Below the pieces are notes generated by a model. It was not told the origin of the DNA and did no database searches. It saw only the letters and a list, made by a program, of their open reading frames with translations. The position numbers and the translations under genes are program-made. A stretch of 64,000 bases of DNA from Craterostigma plantagineum (Eukaryota > Streptophyta > Magnoliopsida > Lamiales > Linderniaceae): assembly GCA_027422505.1 (NCBI GenBank), contig JAPQWV010000687.1:222001-286000 (forward strand). The letters are read 5' to 3'. Below are positions 11,522 to 26,989 of the stretch, piece by piece (position 1 is the stretch's first letter; the number at the start of each line of letters is the position of its first letter).

Positions 11522-12140
11522 AGATGTGTGATTTATTAATATGCACAAAAAGGCTAAAGTAAGGAAGCTGAAAAGACAAGAAAGACAACCGAAAGAAAAA
11601 TGAAAATCAGGAAGTTGAAAAGACAAAGAAAAGATAAAATGCAAGTTTAGTGAATGAAAAATAATAGTTATATATTTGTAATATTGGGCTCAATACTGGG
11701 CTTAATTTATTTTTCGCACATTATTACCACTAACTAAAGGATGGGTCCCTAAAAAAAGTTGGGGTCTAAAGCCCATGCTTTAGTGGCTTTACCCAATAGC
11801 CGGGCCTATTCCCAACTATATTTATCAAATTATGTAAAATGTATGAATGATACATTTATGGGGTTGCTAAAGATAACTTTCTTTTTTGTATACTTCGTAA
11901 TCGAATTGAACTAAATTCCGATTGGAAGTCCAACGTGTTTGATTTATTACAGAGTCGTCGAGGTAAACCCTTTGACCTTCGTCAAATGTGGAGGCTAAAG
12001 ATAACTTTCTTTTTCGTATATTTCTTTGGTCAATAATACTTTATACGTATACTTATGTAGAGTTATTGACAAAACAAGAATTATTATATTTATTCTAGTC
12101 AAGAAAATGAATATATCGAACACCTATCTATTTATATATA

Positions 12141-13760
12141 CTAGCTTATGGTAGCCGCACGTTGTGCGGCTGTGTCAAATTAACAACCCAGGATATACAA
12201 GGTTGCGCTATGAGGTAAAATATATATACACATGTTAGTATTTCTGTACATTCCAAAAGATTAGTAATCTTTATACATCAAAAGCAATAGATATGTTGAT
12301 CTACACACCAAAAGCAGCACTTAAAATGCCAGAAGAAGCAACAACTGCTTTACACGCCGGAAGTAATAGCTACGTTGATCTGGACACCAAAAGCAGCAGT
12401 TGAAATGCTAACTTCGTTAACAAACTTGGGGAAGTGTAGTCCCGCTTCGTCTGTTTACTTTCTGCGCTTATGGTGGTTGGCGAATATTCGAACTTTCTTT
12501 TTTCACCGACAGAAAGTTGGAGTTCTTTGCTTGATGTACTCGTGTGGCCGCTTGATTCAGCAGTCGATGGTGTTGTCGCGTCGTGTATCCGTGCAACTAC
12601 TGTGTAGCGAACGACAATGTGGACTTTTCATTCAGTCTATATGAACGAAGGTGGTAAAGCGATTGATCGTCCTTCAGTCTTTCGTTTACAGCTGTAGCGT
12701 TAAAATTTCCGTCCTGCGTAAAGCATGATGGAAACAAGGTGTGAGAGATGAAGGTTTAGTAAGATTTCAATATGACGGCATACAGTTTTTTCAGCATTAG
12801 TAGATGATGGCTTCCAGTCCAACGATATTCTCCATAGAGTAAGGGGGATTCGGGGACTAATTCATTCCCCTCGTGGGCAGCTCTTATCGGAGCGAACCTA
12901 TCGAGAGTATCTAGCACACATACGAGATAGGGGCACGCGACAGAGTGTCGACAAACGACGAAGTCATCGTAGGTCATGTTGGCCTCTCCAAGTTTCTGAA
13001 CTATAACATCCTTCTGTTTCGCCTCCATTTTTCTGACGATGAAATCACAACAAACTCACATCGTTTTTCACTATCTTACACGAACAGACATTTTGTCGAA
13101 CAGTTGAGCTACGAGCCAACAAATACAGACGCTTACATTTTCAGATAACCCTAAGAACAGATGCAGACAGAGGTGACAGTCGCAGGAAAGGAACGACGAA
13201 AAAATTTCACCAATCAAAGCAGGCAATTGTCGCAAATCAAATAATCAGAATCTCAAGACCAAAAAGGGTGAAGAGGAATTACTAATACCGTACTTGCGTA
13301 GGCGTATTCATTTTAAAAGACTTAAACATCAGAATACCAACACGTCCTAACATTGGATTATCTCAATAAGCATCTAAAAATCTGGAAAACCCCAATACAT
13401 CTTATAGTTACGGTAACTCCTTATGATATTAAATATGTTAAGCATAGTGATCCTATATATGTAAATTAGGGAAACGTAATTTTTCTTACCTTCAACCTTT
13501 CGAAGATTGTGAGGTTTTCCTAAAACTTTTGTTACTTTCCTTCACTTTCGTACGAAGCTGCTCTTCAATTTACTTCCTCTGTTCTTGTTTTTAACGAGAG
13601 GTTTTCCTTATCAGTGGTGCATTCGGTGGCGTTAAGCTTAATAGTGGAATTATTGCAATGTCCTTTGTAAAACAGTATAATTACGAAATTGCCACTGGCG
13701 ACTGGCAACTGGCATGAAACTGGTTATGAAAAGGTGGCTTCAGACTTTATAGTAGATAGA
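12141..13760 (-). mobile_element. Non-autonomous Helitron, copy 4 (array edge)
   Basis: The CTAG end is at 12141 and the TC end at 13759-13760. Here the base outside the TC end is T on the + strand (A on the element strand) and the base outside CTAG is A on the + strand. That matches the A-T insertion preference of Helitrons. This copy alone is followed by unrelated sequence (TAGTAGAAGTTGTGG), so it marks the original element-to-host junction on this side. The ADF fragment is at about 12954-13043. Confidence 0.82.
12954..13043 (-). pseudogene. Captured ADF exon fragment (copy 4)
   Basis: The ADF-like segment lies in Helitron copy 4. The translated 90-codon frame containing it (12756-13028) is identical to copies 1 and 3. 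Confidence 0.74.
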
Positions 13761-13769
13761 TAGTAGAAG

Positions 13770-15595
13770 TTGTGGTCAGCTCTACCTATAAAAAGATAAC
13801 ATAAATAATAATAACAATACTAATATTTAAACGCTTATGTAAAGAGCATATGGGGCAGGAGCCCAAAAATGTCAATTGATCCGTCAAATATTTCTACCAT
13901 TTTACCATTGTATTTTAGTTTATTACAATTCATCATCACGAATTTATATTTTTTAAATAACTTAACTAAAATTCAAAATATAAAATACATTTGTACATAC
14001 ATTAGATGTGCAAAAAATACTAATAATAATAATTAATATACCGTAGTAAACGTGTTACTTGTTAGATACACGTTCGAATTCAACATGTAGTAAATGGCAG
14101 TTAAATAATAAACCACTAGTACTTTTAGCACACTCTATGTGTGTGCAGAAATATAAAATTAATTATTAGTGGATGATTTTAATAAATTATAAACTAAAAA
14201 TAGAATTAGGTAGTTATTTTGAGATTTAAAGCTACGTGGTTTAATAAGTTTCTTTTAATAATTGATATACTAAAAATAGAATGTTGTGGTTATTATGATG
14301 TAATGGTTTTCTTTTTTATTTTTTTAATAGTAATTAATGTAGAAAAAATTTGATTGGTCAATTTTGACAGACCAATTTACAGTTTTTATCCTCTAGGCTT
14401 TTTATGTAAGAGTATAGATGATTTAAGAGCGAAGCCTGAAACATATCCATGAATATCATAATGATATGGGTCGTATAACATTTTATTTTTACTCATAACT
14501 TTGACATAACTTTATCGTATTATTTATGTGGAAACACCTAATCTCTGATGGTGTGTCCAACCCATATGTCATCCATTGACTCCCCTTATTACAAGCAAAA
14601 CCTTATATCCAAACCCTATATCCAAAATTTGGGTCCTACTCTTCACACCTTATTTCCACCCCCAAACACTTGAAATTTGTAATAATTCTTTAAATAATTA
14701 CATGATTCAACAATAACAATTTTCAAAACTTTAACAATATTAATTGCAATGATTGTTCAAACATATTAAGTTATGATACCCAAAGGCACACTGATATAGC
14801 ATTTAATTGTTTTTCACTGTACCCCCTTATATTAATGATACATTTTTACATGAACTTAAAAAATATTTTTATTTATCAAATTCCCGTTTTCGCGAGGACC
14901 CAAATTTTTAATTAATTAAAATGTTCTATTTAGATTATTCCAAAATATAAATCGTGTTTCAAATAATGTTCAAATATTGATTTTCATTTATATATCTCAA
15001 TTTAAGAAATTAAACTAAAATACTTTTTCAATTGAATATATATATTCTTTGTAATTGTCTGTCACCTATGTGAACATCCCAACTACGCAATATTTATAAT
15101 TAATAACTTTTTTTCAAAGTAAAATATAAAATTAAATAGGTTTTTAACGTTGAAACCCCTTTTTTGATTGGTAAGTATTTATTATTGTTGACTTTACATG
15201 TTAATTATTAACATTAACTCTTTTTTTTCTTTTTATATGAGGTGTAAAACTGGTAAGTACTTAATGTTTACTCTCCATATTAACTATTAATTAGGGCAGT
15301 AATATAAGGAAAAAGGATTGATAATAGAATTACCCATCCATTTGAATATAATTGGAAGCTTGCATCGATTTTCCATATGTTTACTACTTCAATAGCAGCC
15401 TACATTGCTGAATAGTCATACCAGAAGGCTTCTTCCTTCATTGAATTTCATCAGTCTTTGTATAATTTATTGCCAACTAAGCAAATATATTACACCATTA
15501 CAGAAATGCAAAGTAAGAAGACAAAAAAGAATCAATCTGATGCTTTTCATGCACAACTGATCAAACAATGTTTTAACTGATCCCTCTACAGTTTT
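13770..15595. other. AT-rich spacer, no gene seen
   Basis: About 1.8 kb of AT-rich DNA lies between the Helitron array and the isochorismate synthase gene. No open frame, transposon terminus or repeat is convincing. The last 130 bp hold the 3' untranslated region of the minus-strand gene, with a possible poly(A) signal (AATAAA on the minus strand, 15466-15471). Confidence 0.6.
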
Positions 15596-18836
<3,241 letters not shown>

Positions 18837-18984
18837 TGTTTTCTTCTTTGTTTCTTTTTCTTCAATGTGTAATAATGTAATGTGTTTCTATGTGTAATGG
18901 GATGTGAATTTTCTTGTGTATTGTTTGTGTATTTATGTTGTGTATGTTTTATGGAGGATGAGAAGCTAGAGTTTTGAGGTTGGA

Positions 18985-18995
18985 ATATATATATA
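18985..18995 (-). promoter_or_regulatory. Likely TATA box of isochorismate synthase
   Basis: On the minus strand CTATATATATATTCC lies about 150 bp upstream of the ATG at 18836. This is a normal TATA-to-start distance for a plant gene with a short leader. The placement is inferred from sequence only. Confidence 0.5.
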
Positions 18996-19159
18996 GGGGG
19001 AAGAGTTGGGCAGTAACGTTACGACTTGTACGAGTGAAGAAAATATTTATTATATTCTTCTTTGGCCTTATTACTACCATGCATGCAAGGAAGCATCGTC
19101 TGATTATTTTTATTCGAATTTTCCACAATAGCCAGCTGCTCCTTGTAGAAGATTCTTAC

Positions 19160-19367
19160 AGTCAAATTAACTACTCATATTTTTAGTTTCGTATGCTGTT
19201 TATTACTCTTTTTGTGTGTGTGTGTGGATTATAAAAGGGATAGATCGCATGCAATCTTTGAATTCAAGATTGAATTATGTTTCTGTTATTATTTCGCACA
19301 CGTAATTCTACATGTATATATTATTCATCATATTCTCCAAACTGCATCTTTGACACAAAATATATAG

Positions 19368-19399
<32 letters not shown>

Positions 19400-19428
19400 T
19401 GAACACATCTTTGGCTGTTTTATATATC

Positions 19429-19471
<43 letters not shown>

Positions 19472-19610
19472 ATGTACACTTGAGATAACCTTATATGGTC
19501 AAATTTGGAGGCAACATGTAATCAGATTTTTAAATCATTTAAAGAATATAATATTTCTAATTATTATAGTTCTTCAAAAAACGAATCCTAAAGTTATTTT
19601 ATTTAGTCAA
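19160..19610 (-). promoter_or_regulatory. Three W-box-like motifs upstream of ICS
   Basis: TTGACT/TTGACC on the coding strand occurs at about 19160-19165, 19497-19502 and 19605-19610, within 0.8 kb upstream of the ICS start. WRKY factors bind TTGAC(C/T) and are known to control ICS1 in Arabidopsis. Chance would give about one such hit here, so the support is modest. Confidence 0.35.
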
Positions 19611-20244
19611 GTTAACGTTTGCTAAGGTTAAAACCAAAGGCTCGGAAATCTTACGTGTTGGACCTCTAATTTGGCACATGTACTCTTCAGCACTCAGCAC
19701 ACCACCCTGAAAAGAAAATAATGATAAATAATATTAGTTATGAAAATCAAATAATATATAATAACAGTTGGAATAGTGGCAATGGTAGTTAGTGAAATAG
19801 TGACAATTTGAGAAATATTCATTTTCGCTTTGTCGTCTGTTAGTCGATCAATGATGAGGTTTGGAATATTTTATCTTGCAAAATTACATTTACAGCATTG
19901 TTTTTCTTTTAAAGGTTTGACGAAGCATTTTTGGACGAAATTGTATTATTCCTTATATATTAAGTGTAATGTGTTCTATTCTGGTCATGTGATATTATTA
20001 ATTACTATGCTGAAGCTGAACGAGCCAGCACACACACATATTATATATATATATATACTATGATCAATCTGATAAAAGTAATTGCTTTGTTATTAATTTG
20101 CTAATCATCTACAATTGCAACTCTATTTGTGGAAAGTAAGTACAAAAAAGGAAGCAAAAGATTTTTTCTTTTGAAACTCGTTATTTCATATCAGTCATCA
20201 GCAGCCAAAAGCGTGCTTGAATATAAATAAATGCATGGCGACAC

Positions 20245-20310
<66 letters not shown>
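20245..20310. repeat. (AAT)22 microsatellite
   Basis: Twenty-two uninterrupted AAT triplets. Its length and purity suggest it would be polymorphic between individuals. Confidence 0.95.
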
Positions 20311-20311
<1 letters not shown>

Positions 20312-21443
20312 CCTGACCCTGAGTATCCCATTATATTATTTGAGCTGCCCATATTGACATTAAAACCGTAATATTATATAATCGGAGGTTTGTTCAAGGA
20401 AGGATTTCAAACCACGTGAGGATGACATTCAAACACTATCAAGAATTGGTCTGCCAATAATTCTTCATTGTATAATTGACTGTTTTTCTCTTGTCCAACG
20501 AGTGTACTATCATTAGAAAACAACAAATAGTTACTAAAGAGAGCTCACGAAATATACTTGTCTGTTCCAATCTCCATAGGTTAGATTGGACAATCCCAAG
20601 GTTCAGTGGAAAGAGAGCCTAACAAGATAAAAAACAATACAAATTTAATGATAAACACAAGCCTGATAAAAAGAGAGAAGTTTGAAAGAAAGAACAAAAG
20701 CTTACTACTAAATTTGCGAATTTAATATAGGCCTTTGGCTTACCTATCCAATTGGGTATAATCCAATTCCCAATAAAAATAGGACATGTACTATATGTGT
20801 GTTTAAACATGGTTGAGGTATGATAGTAATTTGAAGCGTCATGGTAGATCGTTTTATAAAGAAGTTGAACTTTTATATAATAAGACCAAGAAACATCTAG
20901 TATCTAATACATGGACCCACACAACCTTAAAAACTGAGGTAAGACTGTTCTTACAGCATACACGTTCTTACACCATAACATGGTCTTAGGTTTGCAGCAT
21001 TCTTTGAAGGGGTGCATTGATATTTGCCAGCCCATTGAAGAACCCAAGATCTTATACCAACCTACATGATATTACTACAGCTAATCGCCAATATTTGCAG
21101 TTTCACTTCATACGAAATTACGTATTCTCCAAAAAATCTAGTTTACATTCTTAGTATACAATCACATCCAGAAATAAAACACAAGAACAACTTTGCATAT
21201 TTCTCATTCTCACATACGGCACACGCCCAAAATCAAGGCAAACATGAAGAAGCCAAAGTCACAATTTTGTATCCTCCTATACACAATTGAAAACGAGTAA
21301 CCATAGATAAAAGTAACACATATTGAGACACAAACGGCGCTGATAATAAGTTTAAGCCTCTGCAAACATCAGAGTGGTCTTTCTTAGATCTCGGATACAT
21401 CCTAAATCAATGGCACAGTGAAAGGTCATTACAAGGAATGAAA

Positions 21444-23115
21444 CTAATGTAATGTAATGTGCAACTTTTTCAAGTGCCGAGAGATGTTAGAATTGCTCAC
21501 CACGTTTTCTTTGTTTTCTTTAGGACTTGTTGCCTCCGATGGGGTTGGAGACTTAATATGACCTGGGAGATATAGGCAAAAACAAACAATAAAAATTTCA
21601 AAATTTGGATGAATTTCATCATATATAAAGTTCAATAGAAAGACCTTCTTCGCTAGCAGACGTATTGGCCTGGTTCTTCTTCTTGATTGTGTTTGTACCT
21701 TGAGATGGTTCTCGCTTTGCAGTTTTGCCGGGTTTCTTCTGTCCCTTAAAATCGGAGACGGGTTTAGGCATTTCGACTTTCTTGACTGCTGAGCTTCGAG
21801 TTGTCCTCTTCACTGATTCGCTTGCTTTATCCTTCAACTTCTTTTCTTGGTGAACATTTTTATCCAAAGGCGTAGACTTGAGGTTCTCGTGGCCTACTAT
21901 TGCTGAGATGGAGCTATCAACTTCAACAATGTTATCTGACGACTGCCCCCTTTCAATAGGCTGGACTTGAGAACAGGCATTTGAAATCTCAGAGTGCTCA
22001 GAGAATCCAGACATTTTATAGCTCTCAAACAGTTGCTTCACCGAGTCTTCGAGATCTGAAAGGTCATAACGCTGTACATACGATTTAAGCTCATCGCCTA
22101 CCCTCTGCAGGGGCTGCACGAAACCCACAAGTTATTGGCATGGTATGTGTAATCAAAGGACGATAACAAAGTCTAATCGAATACACGAACCAAAATAATG
22201 GTTAGCCATGAACAAAATTGACTAAAAAACTAGAAATTTTTTTTTTTTCGTTACCTCACACCCAGCTTCTAAAGCAAGCTTAAAGAAACCGAGGGAGACA
22301 CTGTGCTTGCCAGCAGATTCAGAAAGCTTGATATGTGACAGCCAGTACGATGCAGACGACAGAACTGAGAATTTCTTCCGAGCAGATGATGATTTGGAAA
22401 CATCAGAACGTGGAGTATCATTAGCTGAGTTTCTCTTAGATCGAGCCTCAGAGATTGGAGTGACTGTTCCGAAAGCAGATCTGTTACCCGACTTGGTTGG
22501 GACAGAAAGATGTCCAGGTGGCTTCAACGGTTTCTCCTTGGACTTCCCAGACGTGGTTAGAACACTCACGCTCTTGCTCACAGTAGGCAAATCTGATTTT
22601 CCTCTGAGCGTTAACAATCATAAGTCGAGATAAGGATGTGAACGCAGTACAAAATGAGAAGTAACATTACGGGGAATTTAGTCTTAACTTATGAACATCA
22701 TAGATCAAAATTCAGGGAAAATCCCCATAGAAGATGACAATATAACCATACTGACAACGATTTGCATCGATTTTCTCCAAAATCATCAGGATAATTGAGT
22801 AAATGCGAACAAAGCGGCACTCATAAGCTAATAGCACACAAACAGACAGATCTGGAATAACACAATACGCAGAACCAAAGCACACCTCTTCGTGGTCGAT
22901 GCACATGATGAATTAGAGGTATCCATGAGAGGCGGCGTCTCCTTCTTAGATGATCTCAGCGGATAACGAAGGAGCCTCGACGCCGATTTGACACCTGCTA
23001 TCACACCGAAAGAAGCCATGGAATCGGAGGTCGTATCAATAACTGAACGATATAATAAAAATAGACAGGAAAAATCACCGGCGGACGATTGATCTTTTGC
23101 AGTGGAATCCTCCAT
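21444..23115 (-). CDS. Plant protein of unknown function with SYWLS-KLSES motif
   Basis: Four exons with GT-AG introns fit the minus strand: 22886-23115, 22255-22603, 21645-22113 and 21444-21562. They join in frame to 388 aa. The 82-bp last intron carries stop codons in the reading frame of exon 3. The protein is Ser/Lys-rich and probably largely disordered. An ordered block at the exon 2/3 border reads SYWLSHIKLSES, then KHSVSLGFFKLALEAGCE and PLQRVGDELKSYVQRYDL, predicted helical. The C-terminus is basic, with KEN-KEN near residue 364. I believe this block is conserved among uncharacterised plant proteins but know no function for it. There is no signal peptide or membrane segment. The start was chosen because MEDSTAKD opens the longest frame. 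The short (36-bp) GT-AG option inside exon 1 was rejected as too small. Confidence 0.75.
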
Positions 23116-23595
23116 GAAAATGGAACGAGATCCGAGGTAGAAAACGGAAAAATCTGATGAAGATTGAGGAGATAAGACTGAAGTTTTCTTATATATGTGA
23201 TCTAATGGGCGGGAAAAATATTAGTACCGTTTACTCGAATTTCTTATTTGGTAATGAAATTAAGTTCAATTGTAATCCTACCCAATCCAATTCGATCCAC
23301 GACAAGATTGGCTCCTGGGGGACCCACAAGTTAGGCGCTCGATAATTTTTCAATTTTCGAATTTCAAAATGTTACTATTATTATCCCTCATAAAAATAGA
23401 AAGAATGGTGTGCTTTAAATACCTTTTCCTTTCTTTTTCAATTTCCGATTTTAGTTAAAACTCAAAATTGAAAAACCTAAGGCATTTGAATTGCATAGCC
23501 CCAAGAACCTTTTTCAATACTAGTATTTCTTGCACACCTTTGCATGTACAATAAACAGGGAGTAATTAATTACTTTTATATTACTTTTATACTAA
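23116..23595. other. Upstream region of the unknown gene, nothing else seen
   Basis: This is presumably the promoter and leader of the minus-strand gene ending at 23115. No clear TATA box stands out. No repeat or coding sequence was recognised. Confidence 0.5.
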
Positions 23596-24341
23596 GGCTC
23601 CGTTTAGTACGTTGGATAACGCTGGATAAGGGCTATTTATCTTACAGAAACTTGTTCAATTGGATTGTGAGTTAATATTGTAAGCCCGCTACATTTTACA
23701 AGCCCGTTACAATAAACATCAAAATTCAAGATAACTTAACCCAGTAGATCAGGCCAGATAACTTTATCAACCTAAGATAAAAAAAGGAAAAGACAAAAAC
23801 ACCCCTTCCATTATAATTTAACCCTACCCAGACGATTGAAGATGAAGCGCTACCTATTTTGATTTCTACAAGGTATTAGGTAGCAAACAATTCTCTTGAA
23901 GCCGATCTCTACCATGGGAGAATAAATAGCTATTAATATCTTGGGTTTTCCATAACAACTGACTCTAATTTCGACAGGTTTCGTTAATCTTTGAGCCCTA
24001 GGTTGTATCCAGAAGGAAGTAATACAGACACTCCAAGTTACCTCTTGGTACATCGGCCTTTTTAAGATGCAGACGGATGTGCGGAAGCTGCGATATGAGT
24101 AGCAGAGCAACGCTTGTTGTGTTTTGAAACGTTGATTTAAGAAGACGAACAGTGAGTTATTTCTAGAAGCAGGGTTAACAAGGTTATTTAACATGTGTCG
24201 AAGCTGTCATTGTAATTTATTGTAATGGCAATTGAACATGAATACTTTATGGAAGGGCACGCTAGATTATGTTATCTCATTGCTATTATCTAGATTTTTA
24301 TCTTCGGTTGCTTTTGTCTTATCGGGTAAGTAAACGGACCC
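23596..24341. mobile_element. PIF/Harbinger-like MITE (746 bp) with TAA target duplication
   Basis: The left end reads GGCTCCGTTTAGTACGTTGG. The right end, reverse-complemented, reads GGGTCCGTTTACTTACCCGA. The terminal repeats thus share GG(C/G)TCCGTTTA. Both ends are flanked by TAA (23593-23595 and 24342-24344), the 3-bp target duplication typical of PIF/Harbinger (Tourist) elements. No transposase frame is present, so it is non-autonomous. At 746 bp it is long for a Tourist MITE. Confidence 0.7.
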
Positions 24342-24344
24342 TAA

Positions 24345-24417
24345 GGAGGGTTAGTAGTGGATAGTTTTTTATGTGTATGTTAAATTAGTAGGTAGTGGCT
24401 AGTGGGTGTTGAGTTTA

Positions 24418-24470
<53 letters not shown>

Positions 24471-25060
24471 GTATTCTATTAATGAGAAATTTTACACACC
24501 AAATCAATTTGGATTTGAACGGTTTGTATCCACCCCGAGCTTTTATATAATAGTAAAGATTATTTTTGTCCAATCAAGACATATTGGATTTTAAATCATG
24601 TTGTTACATATTTTCTTTATTATTTTTTAAATTCTTTGATCCACCAAATCATAAATCAACAATGTTTCATTGATAAAAACAAATAAATGCATCTAATTTA
24701 TTATTTTCATGGTGATCAAATTCATATACATTATTTTTTATAAAAAATAAACGCATCTAAATTGGTAAAGTGGGACATGAAATGAGACATGGATTGTGGA
24801 AGAGATGATTCGACCGTCCTCCCAGGTCTATCCTAGTAGATGGAAGGCTGAGTTTTCACCATCTTGCTCACGAATTCGAATCTATTTGACTATCATTATT
24901 TATGGGATTTGTGATAGGGCACATTCCGAGAAGATTAGTAAGGGTGGAACCCATGCTCATCCAATAGCTAACGTTGGGATCCAAATTCGTTTCAAACTGA
25001 ATTTAGCTCGTTGGGATTCAAATCAGTTTCAAATTGAACTTAGCTCAAGCATATAAAATA
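24345..25060. other. AT-rich spacer with (TTA)n microsatellite
   Basis: (TTA)n occupies about 24418-24470. The rest, including a less AT-rich stretch at about 24790-25055 with an 86-codon open frame, shows nothing I recognise. Confidence 0.5.
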
Positions 25061-25353
25061 GGGGTGTTCATTCGATTATAACCGAACCGAACCGAACTTT
25101 CGGAACCAAAAGTTCGGTTCGAGGTTATAAACCGAAATATTTCGGTTCGGTATCGGTTTTTACCGAATTTTTTTCGGTCGGAAAACCCAATTTTAATAAA
25201 AACTAAAAAATAATATATAAACATGATTTATATTATAAAAAATACTTACTATCATATATAGAAGTGTATAAAATTTAATTACCTAATATTTCCATATTTT
25301 ATTTAATATGTTAATATGATTCAAATTATAAAAAATATATCATATATATATAT

Positions 25354-25386
<33 letters not shown>

Positions 25387-25587
25387 AAATTTTGACATAA
25401 GTAATATTTTTCATATTTTATAACATATGGTGGATATATTATTAATATAAACACATAATAATATATGACTTATATTTTATATAATAATATATATGTATAG
25501 AAAATAAAAAATAATAATTCGATTTTTCGGTTCGGTATTCAGTACTTCTGTTTCGGTTCGGTCGGTTAACCGACATTTGAGCACCCC
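25061..25587. mobile_element. MITE-like element with CGGTTCGG-rich inverted ends
   Basis: The left end reads GGGGTGTTCATTCG. The right end, reverse-complemented, reads GGGGTGCTCAAATG. Both are followed inward by repeated CCGAACCGAA / TTCGGTTCGG motifs, so the ends can pair imperfectly over about 60-90 bp. The centre is almost pure A/T. GGGGTG(T/C)TCA ends with CGGTT repeats are a common small plant element type. A clean target duplication was not found, so the superfamily is left open. Confidence 0.6.
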
Positions 25588-26940
25588 TGCTATAAACTAT
25601 GGTGACATTGTGTGAGAATAACTACTTTGACAAAAAAAAGACATTTAGATCACCTTCAACACATAACATTATAGTCAAAATACATTCTTTTGTTATTAAA
25701 AGTACTAGTATTTATTATTGGCACACCGATATGTGTGGCTGCGTTATTAGATAATATTACCTTATATTTTAATTTATTTTTAATAGGTAAAATTATAATA
25801 TAGATTTATTTTGATATTATTTTTAATATATAAAAACTTAATTTTAGAGGATAATAATTTGAATAATTGCAATTCTAGGGTAAATAGTAATTATGATGAT
25901 CCACATACCCATCAATTTGAGGGAAATCTTAAGGTGCTGAAAACAAAGAAATATCCAAAAAAATATTATTCCACCTCAATTTTTGGAAAAATTGCAGACA
26001 ACAAAGATGAATGTTGTAAATTTCTGTATGGGAAATGGAAAGTATCTTGAAAACGAACTGTATTCAATTTTTAGCAAAGCACAAGCTTATTAAGAAGGTG
26101 ACGCAATCTGCCAGGGGCGGACGGCGATACACTGAGCACTGTAACCGTCTTGTACCCGAAATACACCTCGATCGATCATAATTCATAGCTCCGTTCTTTT
26201 CAGCCAATTCTGTTACCGCCCGGGATTACCTTCACCTGATTGTATATCGACACATCGATTCTTCAACGTTCAACTACTATCGCAGGAATCGAGCTTCGAG
26301 ATTCCCTTTTTCTGGCAATGTTCACGAAAACTTGTACTTTTCGACATAATCAAAGACGATCCAGTGAAACAAAGACAGCCTCCTTTTGCCAACGATTTCA
26401 ATTTTGTCGCGACGAAATATCAGTCTCTTCCACGGAACAATTCGATTGGGCAAGCTGTGTGATGATCCTTTACTAATCAGTGAATTCTTTCATCCTCAGT
26501 CTCTCCTCCACTTATACCATCTTTTCAGCTCTTCAGTGACCAAATCACCGCCGTCGTTAGCATCGACAGCGAGGAATTTACCAAATCACCCTTGGAAGTA
26601 GCTCACCCAGCAAAAGGGAATCAATCAATACTCCAACCAGCATAACTATCGTCGTTGTCCCAACCAAAATCTCTCCCTTAGTTCGAACAATTGAGAAACC
26701 CTACGAATTGCTCGATTATCTTCGGAGATTTTTCACGGCAAAATTCCACTCTATTCAGAACTTGTTCGGCGAGTCTTGCCCACCCTTCAATGTGGACCGC
26801 CGTGAGGGAGTTCGACGTTAGGGTTTCGTTGCGTTTCCAGGAACAGCGGTGGAGTCATGGTGGATGGAGTTAGATTCAGGGGAATTTTGAGAAAAGCGAC
26901 TCCAAACCTAAAAGAATTAAACAAAAGCGGGGAACAAAAT
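25588..26940. other. Spacer, possible hAT-like end at 26113, no gene seen
   Basis: 25588-26090 is AT-rich with one 79-codon chance frame. At about 26113 CAGGGGCGGACGG resembles a hAT terminal repeat start, but no partner end was found. 26200-26900 is less AT-rich, with short open frames on + (26240-26476, 26386-26601, 26691-26873) that overlap and match nothing I know. It may be a decayed gene or transposon leader. Confidence 0.4.
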
Positions 26941-26989
26941 GACTAGAATACCCTTACTAAATGTTTAAGAAGGTTAAATATCAAACAGT

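Larger units (their letters stand above)
4807..13769 (-). repeat. Tandem array: four 2.24-kb units (spacer + Helitron)
   Basis: Four head-to-tail, almost identical units start at 4807, 7045, 9285 and 11524 (periods 2238, 2240 and 2239 bp). The last one ends at 13760-13769. Each unit consists of about 617 bp of spacer followed by a 1.62 kb Helitron on the minus strand. Differences between units are scattered single bases and 1-3 bp indels. For example, the motif near 5024 reads GATGGGGCCC in unit 1, GATGCGTCCC in units 2 and 3, and GATGGGTCCC in unit 4. The internal junction reads GAAG-ATGTGTG. The left edge reads CTGGAC-ATGTGTG, and the right edge diverges at the Helitron terminus. Confidence 0.93.
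18996..21443. other. Intergenic region with microsatellites
   Basis: This region contains the ICS promoter at its left and the 3' flank of the next minus-strand gene at its right. Simple repeats are (TA)n at about 19359-19396, (TTA)n at about 19431-19469, and a pure (AAT)22 run at 20245-20310. No gene or transposon end was recognised in between. Confidence 0.6.

Noticed and set aside
23040..23080. 36-bp GT-AG intron in exon 1 of the unknown gene
   Set aside because: It keeps frame with or without removal, but plant introns are rarely below about 60-70 bp, so the segment was kept as exon.
24790..25055. Possible tRNA-derived SINE because of GGATTCAAATC-like B-box resemblance
   Set aside because: No matching A box at the right distance and no poly-A or short terminal repeat. 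The similarity is too weak.
26113..26125. CAGGGGCGGA motif as an end of a second hAT element
   Set aside because: Only one end is visible. No inverted partner or 8-bp duplication was found within the window, so it is mentioned only as a possibility.
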